Source: Coxiellaceae bacterium UBA1530
GTDB lineage: Bacteria; Pseudomonadota; Gammaproteobacteria; Coxiellales; Coxiellaceae
DNA: 64,000 nucleotides
Direction of reading: 5' to 3'
NCBI GenBank assembly: GCA_002323325.1
Contig: DCQA01000030.1
Span: forward strand, 1-64,000
The stretch's first letter is position 1; the number at the start of each line of letters is the position of its first letter. A program made the translations under genes and the position numbers. Of the stretch, positions 57,745-64,000 are shown piece by piece. Below the pieces are notes generated by a model. It was not told the origin of the DNA. It did not search any database and saw only the letters and a list, made by a program, of their open reading frames with translations.

Positions 57745-57987
57745 CTAGGATTCTGTCAAATCCTTATATCGCCGCATTAACGTTTCTTTCTTCTCTTCAA
57801 CACCGACTAAAATACATTCCACGGGACACACCTCTTGGCATTGAGGGGTATCGAAATGGCCCTGACACTCCGTACAGCGCTTGGGATCAATCTCATAGAT
57901 CATTTCACCCATATAGATCGCATCGTTAGGGCACTCTGGCTCACAAACATCACAATTGATGCATTCATCTGTAATTAATAAAGACAT
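57745..57987 (-). CDS. YfhL-type 2[4Fe-4S] ferredoxin
   Basis: 80 residues with CINCDVCEPECPNDAI and CTECQGHFDTPQCQEVCPVECI cluster motifs; the insertion between the second set of Cys is typical of the YfhL family. Electron carrier of unspecific role. It is 10 bases downstream of coaD and is the last gene of the pcnB-folK-coaD-ferredoxin series, as in many gammaproteobacteria. Confidence 0.92.
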   Translation of the reverse strand: MSLLITDECINCDVCEPECPNDAIYMGEMIYEIDPKRCTECQGHFDTPQCQEVCPVECILVGVEEKKETLMRRYKDLTES

Positions 57988-57997
57988 AACAACACAC

Positions 57998-58471
57998 CTA
58001 GCTTAATGCTTGAATATATTTAAATACCGAATCGCTCAAAAAAGGAGACGAATCACGGCCTAATGTTAGAATCTCCCTCACCATAGTCGCAGACAGATAA
58101 GCATACTCTTGTGCCGATGGTAAAAAAATCGTCTCTATTTCTGGTGCTAACGTATCATTCATACCTGCAAGCTGAAACTCGTAATCAAAATCAGAGACTG
58201 CACGTAGTCCTCTGATGATAACCCCAGCACCATGCTCACGAGCACAATCCACAAGTAATCCCGATATGGGAATAACATCTACAGAGGTTATCTGACTAAA
58301 TGCTAATTGACACATGGCCAAGCGATCATCCAGTGAAAAATGAGGCTCCTTCCTTACACTCGTAGCCACCCCGACAACTAAGTGACCACATAATTGAGCA
58401 GCTCGGGCAATCAGATCCTCATGGCCTTTAGTAATCGGATCAAATGTACCTGGAAAAATAGCGGTTTTCAT
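57998..58471 (-). CDS. coaD: Phosphopantetheine adenylyltransferase
   Basis: Fourth step of coenzyme A synthesis. 157 residues. Seen: MKTAIFPGTFDPITKGHEDLI, with the T/H-x-G-H motif, and the C-terminal SSTMVRE-like block (YLSATMVREI). The ATG overlaps the folK stop by ATGA. Confidence 0.96.
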   Translation of the reverse strand: MKTAIFPGTFDPITKGHEDLIARAAQLCGHLVVGVATSVRKEPHFSLDDRLAMCQLAFSQITSVDVIPISGLLVDCAREHGAGVIIRGLRAVSDFDYEFQLAGMNDTLAPEIETIFLPSAQEYAYLSATMVREILTLGRDSSPFLSDSVFKYIQALS

Positions 58472-58977
58472 ATTACTGTCTCCACACTACTCGCTAGTTT
58501 TTCTAAATCATTCTGATTAAGCGTATCACAACATGACCTCAACGTATGACCACATGGCAATATTAAATCAGGAGTAATCTCAAGCAGAGGATATAATACA
58601 AACGCTCTCTCTTTCATCGCATAGTGAGGGATTTGTAGATATGGAGTCTGTATAAATTCACTACCATACAAGATAATATCGATATCCATCTCACGCGATT
58701 GCCACCGCTGACCTATGACTCTTTTGCGTCCTAGCTCGGCTTCAATTGCTTGCGTGACAATGAGCAGTGACTCTGGTGAATAGCTTGTTTGTACCTCAAC
58801 AACCGCATTTATATACTCAGGCTGATCCAAACACCCCAAAGGCTGACTCCGGTAAAAACTGGACTGCTGACTGAGTAAAATACCCGGGTCATCTTTCAGT
58901 AATGCTATTGCTTTTGAAATGTTTTGTGTAGAGTCGCCTAAATTACTTCCCAAGGCTAAAAATACTGACGCCATCAT
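58468..58977 (-). CDS. folK: 6-hydroxymethyl-7,8-dihydropterin pyrophosphokinase
   Basis: Folate synthesis. 169 residues. Seen: FLALGSNLGDSTQN, YRSQPLGCLDQPEY and SREMDIDIILYG with the metal-binding Asp pair, then LPHYAMKERAF-like (IPHYAMKERAFVLYPL). Starts inside the end of pcnB (ATGA overlap) and ends inside coaD's start. Confidence 0.95.
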   Translation of the reverse strand: MMASVFLALGSNLGDSTQNISKAIALLKDDPGILLSQQSSFYRSQPLGCLDQPEYINAVVEVQTSYSPESLLIVTQAIEAELGRKRVIGQRWQSREMDIDIILYGSEFIQTPYLQIPHYAMKERAFVLYPLLEITPDLILPCGHTLRSCCDTLNQNDLEKLASSVETVI

Positions 58978-60281
58978 TTAGAACGTCTCGCATGTTGTTG
59001 ATCTTGTAGTTTTCGTAACATCCTCATGCGAGCCTTCGTTGAGCCTGCCTGATAAGATCGCCACCAGTGGGGCCATTTAAATCTAATCTCTCCGGACTCA
59101 GCTCGCAACTCTAGAAAATCGTAAGCCGCTCTAAAGTACCTTTGAGCATATAAGTTATCGACACGCCTCACTTTAGGATCTTGTAGATGCTTTTGCATGC
59201 GCCACATTGATCGCATCATGTGCAACATACGGGAGGGCAATCGAATTAAATGCGTTGTTTCATCCAATGCTAAGTCAATCGCACGCATAAAGCGGACTGC
59301 GGGTTTTAATTTTTGATGGCACAATTGCGCTTCATGCCAACAAACTACTGGCCAGAAGAAAACAGCCATTAAAAATCCTGGATTAATTGATTGACCTGCT
59401 GCAAATCGCTCATCAGTTGCTTTTAGGGCACGATTGAATAAGGCCTGGTCAGTAGCTATATCTCGATCCTTTAATACTTTTGTGACTGTAGGAAGTAATG
59501 CATCAAGATAACCATAATCAAGCATTTTACGGTACGTGACTTCAGCGTAACCGTGAAAAAATAGTTTTAACCACTCGTGAAATAAACGTGACGAGGGCAC
59601 CTTGGATAATAAAGCATGTTGGGTTCGAACCATTACTTCTGTATCGGGATGCATGGAAAAATTGAGCTTTGCTGCTAATCGGATCGCTCTTAGCAGGCGC
59701 ACAGGATCTTCCGTGAAACGTTTTAATGGATCACCAATAATCCGCATCACACGATGACGCAAATCCATTAGGCCACCGGTGTAGTCAACAATGGAAAAAT
59801 CTTTAACGTTGTAATAGAGAGCATTCACAGTAAAATCACGACGCCATACATCTTCCTCTATTGAGCCAAACGTGTTATCCGACTGTATCTCACCTTGTGA
59901 CGCATCTTGAGTATCAGCCTTATCTTGATGGGCTCTAAATGTAGAACACTCAATAATCTCCTCTCGAAAATTGATATGCACTAAGCGAAAACGTCGTCCA
60001 ATGATACGACTATTTGAAAATAATTCACGAATTTCTTCAGGATGCGCGTCAGTAACGACATCGAAATCTTTTGTGGCTTGCTTAAGCAAAATATCGCGTA
60101 TACTCCCTCCAACCAGGTATGCCTCATACCCCGCACGCTGCAAACGGTAAAGGACTTTTAATGCATTAGGACTGATATGCTTACGAGATAAAGGGTGATT
60201 CTTCCGTGTTACTACGATACTAGTAGAGTCACTTTGCTGTGCCCGAGTTGTTAGTGTTTTCCAAATATTTCGACTAAACAT
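58974..60281 (-). CDS. pcnB: Poly(A) polymerase I
   Basis: Adds poly(A) tails to RNA for decay. 435 residues. The nucleotidyltransferase motif YLVGGSIRDILLKQATKDFDVVTDAHP, RRFRLVHI and FTVNALYYN are clear; the following RNA-binding domain contains IGDPLKRFTEDPVRLLRAIR. The basic C-terminus ends KLQDQQHARRSK. First gene of the operon with folK, coaD and the ferredoxin. Confidence 0.95.
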   Translation of the reverse strand: MFSRNIWKTLTTRAQQSDSTSIVVTRKNHPLSRKHISPNALKVLYRLQRAGYEAYLVGGSIRDILLKQATKDFDVVTDAHPEEIRELFSNSRIIGRRFRLVHINFREEIIECSTFRAHQDKADTQDASQGEIQSDNTFGSIEEDVWRRDFTVNALYYNVKDFSIVDYTGGLMDLRHRVMRIIGDPLKRFTEDPVRLLRAIRLAAKLNFSMHPDTEVMVRTQHALLSKVPSSRLFHEWLKLFFHGYAEVTYRKMLDYGYLDALLPTVTKVLKDRDIATDQALFNRALKATDERFAAGQSINPGFLMAVFFWPVVCWHEAQLCHQKLKPAVRFMRAIDLALDETTHLIRLPSRMLHMMRSMWRMQKHLQDPKVRRVDNLYAQRYFRAAYDFLELRAESGEIRFKWPHWWRSYQAGSTKARMRMLRKLQDQQHARRSK

Positions 60282-60391
60282 ACAGTTACTCTACCTTGTG
60301 CGATGATTTAGAGAGTCTATGCGTAATCACCGTCTATGTTGGCTTGTGTTTTATCACAGTCGATCAAAAATTACCAGGCAGGTCAAACCAA

Positions 60392-61162
60392 CTACTTAGA
60401 TGACCTAGAATCGTTATGATGATGCGGTATGTGAATAGCTTGTCCTTGAACACAAGGGGTTTTCAACATCGACTGACTTGCCCCCCATGCCTCACTGACT
60501 GGCGTCAACGTGGTTTCATATTTCTGCGCCAAAATCACATACACCCCGCCTAATCTCGGACAGCACATCTGGCCTAACGCCTCTAAAAATAATGTTTTTT
60601 CCCATACATGTTTATCCTCGAATGGTGGACGAAAACACAGGGTTTTTTGTATGACCACGTGAAAACCACAAGTTCTTAGCCACGAAACAACGCGAGACAA
60701 GGGATAGAAGCGCCCACACCATGGATAACTACTATCGCTTGATAACAAAGAGATTGCTCCCCATAAACTGCGACTATTGAAACCAAGCAAGTATAATTGA
60801 CCATCTGGGGTCAAAGCATCATAGAGCTGTTGTAAAAAGTCCAGAGGTTGATTCAAAAAACTCAATAAATGCGCGACAACAGCCACATCAATAGACCCAG
60901 GAGTAAATGGTAATGCTGTTTGATCTGCTACGATAACATCCTGAGAAAAATAGGTCCTTAACGTGTCTAATGCACAATAGAATTGATGCGGAATTGGGCT
61001 ATCTGCAATTAATTGCAAATCACTAGGGCCACCACACTGAATAATCACATCACCCAGCTTGTGTGATAGCAGTGCAGACAATATCTCGCGTTCTTGCTCA
61101 AGCAGTAACAGTCCGGGATGACGTCGATACCAATAATCCATTGTTACAAAAAAGTCTTCCAT
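60392..61162 (-). CDS. SAM-dependent methyltransferase, YafS-like
   Basis: 256 residues, class I methyltransferase: IIQCGGPSDLQL as a modified SAM loop, TALPFTPGSIDVAVVAHLL as the Asp-bearing motif, and DGQLYLLGFNSRSLWG. The family sits divergent from gloB in E. coli (yafS), which matches here. Substrate unknown. Start at 61162 or the internal ATG at 61141; neither has a strong ribosome binding site. Confidence 0.85.
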   Translation of the reverse strand: MEDFFVTMDYWYRRHPGLLLLEQEREILSALLSHKLGDVIIQCGGPSDLQLIADSPIPHQFYCALDTLRTYFSQDVIVADQTALPFTPGSIDVAVVAHLLSFLNQPLDFLQQLYDALTPDGQLYLLGFNSRSLWGAISLLSSDSSYPWCGRFYPLSRVVSWLRTCGFHVVIQKTLCFRPPFEDKHVWEKTLFLEALGQMCCPRLGGVYVILAQKYETTLTPVSEAWGASQSMLKTPCVQGQAIHIPHHHNDSRSSK

Positions 61163-61234
61163 GACTGACTCGCTGCTTGACTATCACCAATTAACTAATT
61201 AATACTAACACCAATTTGTCCTAGAGGAATAGCT

Positions 61235-62020
61235 ATGTACACTGTCCATGCGATACCTGCACTTAAAGACAATTATATCTGGATGATTCAACATCAAAAA
61301 TTAAAAAAGGCGATAGTCATCGATCCGGGCTGTACTACTGCAGTTATGGATAGACTCGAGGCTGAAAAACTCACTCTAACTGACATACTTATCACACACC
61401 ATCACCTCGACCATACAGCAGGCATTCAAGCCTTACAGCAGCATTTCCCTAATGCGCACTTGTATACCCCCTTTCCTAATCAAGCAGCCAATCGATTACA
61501 GCAACAAGTCCAAGAAGCTCAACGTCTATCTTTTTGGGACCAAGCACTATCATTAAAAGTCATCGCTGTACCAGGACATACACTTGACCATATTGCTTTT
61601 GTTAATGCTCAATCACTCTTTTGTGGAGATACCTTATTTAGTAGTGGCTGCGGTCGTCTTTTTGAAGGTAGCTATCAACAGTTATTTACCTCCCTGGAGC
61701 GATTAGCACAACTCCCTGCAAAAACTGCAGTATTTTGTACGCACGAATACACACAAGCTAATTTAGCTTTTGCTACAGCCGTAGAACCGAACAACAGCGC
61801 CATTCATAGTAAACAACACTGGGTTAATGATCGCTTAAAAAATAATCAACCCTCGTTGCCCAGTACGATAGAGAACGAACTCCACACAAATCCATTCTTA
61901 AGAACCAGCCACCCAGACGTTATTTCATCTGTCTGCGCCCATACTGGTAGTAATTTGCAAAACCCACTTGATGTATTCAAAGCACTTCGACAGTGGAAAG
62001 ATCATTTTACACCCAAATAG
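61235..62020 (+). CDS. gloB: Hydroxyacylglutathione hydrolase (glyoxalase II)
   Basis: Hydrolyses S-lactoylglutathione in methylglyoxal detoxification. 261 residues. Metal-binding THHHLDHTAG, VPGHTLDHIAF, FCGDTLFSSGCGRLFEG and CTHEYTQAN are intact. GAGG precedes the ATG. Followed 46 bases later by mltD. Confidence 0.96.
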   Translation: MYTVHAIPALKDNYIWMIQHQKLKKAIVIDPGCTTAVMDRLEAEKLTLTDILITHHHLDHTAGIQALQQHFPNAHLYTPFPNQAANRLQQQVQEAQRLSFWDQALSLKVIAVPGHTLDHIAFVNAQSLFCGDTLFSSGCGRLFEGSYQQLFTSLERLAQLPAKTAVFCTHEYTQANLAFATAVEPNNSAIHSKQHWVNDRLKNNQPSLPSTIENELHTNPFLRTSHPDVISSVCAHTGSNLQNPLDVFKALRQWKDHFTPK

Positions 62021-62066
62021 AACCAACACTATTGAACTGGTCACTTATACCCCGTAAGATTCACGA

Positions 62067-63761
62067 ATGCTAAAATACTTTTTTCGACTAATGGTGTGCG
62101 GGCTCTTCTTTTTTGCTTTTGTTGCTTGCTCAACAACCACAGCTTCGTCAAACAACAAAACTATTTCTTCGAATCATCAGCGCAGTTGGCTTAATAAAAC
62201 CCTTCATCCTGATCTATGGCAGGCCATTAATCACACTGAAAATCTACTATACAATCCACAACAGAGTGATATCGCCAAACAGATTACTTTTTACACAAAA
62301 AACTCGCGTACCATCCCGATACTAGCCAATAACGCACAACCATACCTGTACTACATCTACCAACAAACGCAAATTCGTCATATGCCTGCAGAGCTAGCTT
62401 TGCTTCCTATGGTAGAGAGTAACTACAATCCTTTCCTCTATTCTAATCAAGGAGCAACTGGCCTATGGCAAATTATGCCGGGCACTGCCTCTGGCTTTCA
62501 TCTTGATATCAACTGGTGGTACGATGGTCGCCGTGATATAAGGGCATCCACCAAAGCTGCGCTGGATTACCTCTCTTATTTACACGATTTTTTTGATGAC
62601 TGGCTACTTGCTATTGCAGCTTATAATTGTGGTGAGGGAACCGTCAACAAAGCCATTCACCATAATCAGCAAGCCCATTTACCAACTGATTTTTGGTCTT
62701 TATCATTACCCTATCAAACTAAAATCTATGTCCCTAAATTACTAGCATTAACCACAATCATAAAAAATCCGGCACAGTACAACACACTCCTTCCTAGTAT
62801 CCCTAACACTCCTTACTTCACCTCTGTCCCTGTCAGCGGACAAATTGATTTTTCACTAATAGCCAAACTTGCTGATATTTCACCTAAGACTGTGAGAGCA
62901 CTGAATCCCGGCTATCGAAGATTTGCAACAGCACCTACATCTCATGACTCGCTCTTACTACCCATTGAAAAAGCGCCGATTTTTACTGATAACCTCAACC
63001 GTCACACCGACAAAAAAGTTCACTGGGAACATCATCGAGTTCAAGCAGGCGATACATTAAGCGACATTGCAAAGCACTATCAAACGCGTGTTTCAGTATT
63101 AGAACGTGTCAACAATCTACATTCTAGTATCATTCATCCTAATCAAGATTTGCTTGTTCCGTTATCCAAAGAAATTAGTATAGCTGCGACACAACACACA
63201 AGACAAATTGATAACATTGCTGAGGACCATGTTCCAGGGCCTCAAAAAGTCACCTACACCGTTCAACCACATGACACACTAGAAGCCATTTCACAGCGAT
63301 ATCACGTGACCCAATCGGCCATAAGTTTTTGGAATCATCTCTCTAAAACACAACCGTTACATATCAATCAAACACTCGTCCTTTGGCTATCACCTCGTAC
63401 ACTACACTCTCCCTCTGCGGTAATTTACACTGTAAAATCTGGCGATACTTTAAGCACCATAGCGCAACGTTATCACAGCACTACTGCTCAATTAAAAACT
63501 ATCAATCATTTGCCAAATAATCTCATTCGAATAGGTCAGAAGCTCACTATCACGCCAGGCACCGTTAAACGGCATAACTTTCAGCCGAAACATAGCCGCG
63601 AAATGATTATCCATACCGTACATCAAGGCGAGTCCATTTCTACCATTGCACATCATTACCATGTTAGCTCACACCAAATTGCCCGCTGGAACCACCTTAA
63701 TAACCTCTCTCTGATACACATTGGCCAAAAACTTCAAATCTACCCAAAAGACACTGCATAG
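62067..63761 (+). CDS. mltD: Membrane-bound lytic murein transglycosylase D, four LysM domains
   Basis: Cleaves peptidoglycan glycan strands at the outer membrane. 564 residues. Signal peptide with lipobox FVAC; SLT catalytic domain with LLPMVESNYNPFLYSNQGA (catalytic Glu in VES), TGLWQIMPGTAS and AIAAYNCGEGTV. Four LysM repeats bind peptidoglycan in the C-terminal half, beginning near residues 328, 393, 453 and 518. E. coli MltD has two, so this one has extra repeats. gloB-mltD adjacency is conserved. Confidence 0.94.
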   Translation: MLKYFFRLMVCGLFFFAFVACSTTTASSNNKTISSNHQRSWLNKTLHPDLWQAINHTENLLYNPQQSDIAKQITFYTKNSRTIPILANNAQPYLYYIYQQTQIRHMPAELALLPMVESNYNPFLYSNQGATGLWQIMPGTASGFHLDINWWYDGRRDIRASTKAALDYLSYLHDFFDDWLLAIAAYNCGEGTVNKAIHHNQQAHLPTDFWSLSLPYQTKIYVPKLLALTTIIKNPAQYNTLLPSIPNTPYFTSVPVSGQIDFSLIAKLADISPKTVRALNPGYRRFATAPTSHDSLLLPIEKAPIFTDNLNRHTDKKVHWEHHRVQAGDTLSDIAKHYQTRVSVLERVNNLHSSIIHPNQDLLVPLSKEISIAATQHTRQIDNIAEDHVPGPQKVTYTVQPHDTLEAISQRYHVTQSAISFWNHLSKTQPLHINQTLVLWLSPRTLHSPSAVIYTVKSGDTLSTIAQRYHSTTAQLKTINHLPNNLIRIGQKLTITPGTVKRHNFQPKHSREMIIHTVHQGESISTIAHHYHVSSHQIARWNHLNNLSLIHIGQKLQIYPKDTA

Positions 63762-63865
63762 AGAATACTCTCTAGTCCTATCCCGGGCGCTCAACATTCA
63801 CGACTATATTTGATACACTGCTGCTCCATTAGTACGACGTATTAACACCATCAAAAGGATATCTC

Positions 63866-64000
63866 ATGACGGCCAATATCATAGACGGACGCCAGATAGC
63901 TGCTCAGGTAAAAAAAAATCTCAAACAAAAAATCGTAACACGATTAAATCTCGGTCTTCCTAAACCTGGATTAGATGTTATTTTAGTCGGCAACAACCCT
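63866..64000 (+). CDS. folD: Methylenetetrahydrofolate dehydrogenase/cyclohydrolase, 5' part only
   Basis: One-carbon folate enzyme. The 45 codons in the window start MTANIIDGRQIAAQVKKNLK and reach the conserved LDVILVGNNP region. AAAGGA precedes the ATG. The gene runs off the window end. Confidence 0.93.
   Translation, partial: MTANIIDGRQIAAQVKKNLKQKIVTRLNLGLPKPGLDVILVGNNP

Overview
The window is a 64 kb stretch of a gammaproteobacterial chromosome of moderate-to-low GC. It is densely packed with core genes (groES/groEL, acnA, accBC-prmA, glnS, fis, purH/purD, purM/purN, hemE, rdgC, murB, metG, nth, hda, ihfB, mutM, coaD, folK, pcnB, gloB, mltD, folD). Several features fit the Legionellales and related host-associated lineages: a DotU/IcmF pair, a fused MFS-acyltransferase-acyl-ACP synthetase gene, an isolated RnfB-like ferredoxin between metG and nth, and several secreted or unrecognised proteins. 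This placement is an inference; the window holds no rRNA. I recognised no tRNA, CRISPR array, insertion sequence or prophage.

Layout. 0-8 kb: groEL (cut by the window start) and groES read leftward from a sigma-32-type promoter; then acnA, a lipocalin, a CBS protein and the accB-accC-prmA operon. 8-19 kb: a secreted protein with two six-cysteine modules, a leftward set (SerB-like phosphatase, ornithine cyclodeaminase-like enzyme, triple-fusion phospholipid enzyme) and a rightward set (SLC6-type transporter, SerA, GlnS, Fis). 19-28 kb: purH and purD, then dotU-icmF, an AT-rich pair converging on a lipoprotein made of TPR-like repeats plus a secretin domain. 28-42 kb: rnhA-dnaQ, a second small secreted protein, a FadL porin, membrane proteins, hemE, rdgC, murB and an RND efflux pair. 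42-52 kb: an unknown protein, dcd-mrp, the ATGA-coupled metG-rnfB-nth operon, then a 3 kb accessory island of four unrecognised genes, one a secreted protein with two repeats. 52-64 kb: hda-DUF2066 divergent from purM-purN, ihfB with an unusual acidic tail, mutM pressed against ihfB's terminator, a potassium channel, pcnB-folK-coaD-ferredoxin, a YafS-like methyltransferase divergent from gloB-mltD, and the start of folD.

How it fits together. Most genes serve ordinary biosynthesis, translation and DNA upkeep. The accessory material is cell-envelope and secretion related: an isolated DotU/IcmF inner-membrane pair beside an outer-membrane secretin-like lipoprotein, two small cysteine-bearing exported proteins, and a cluster of unrecognised genes that could encode secreted effectors. 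No complete type IV or type VI secretion locus is in the window, so whether DotU/IcmF serve a Dot/Icm machine elsewhere, a T6SS, or something else cannot be decided here.
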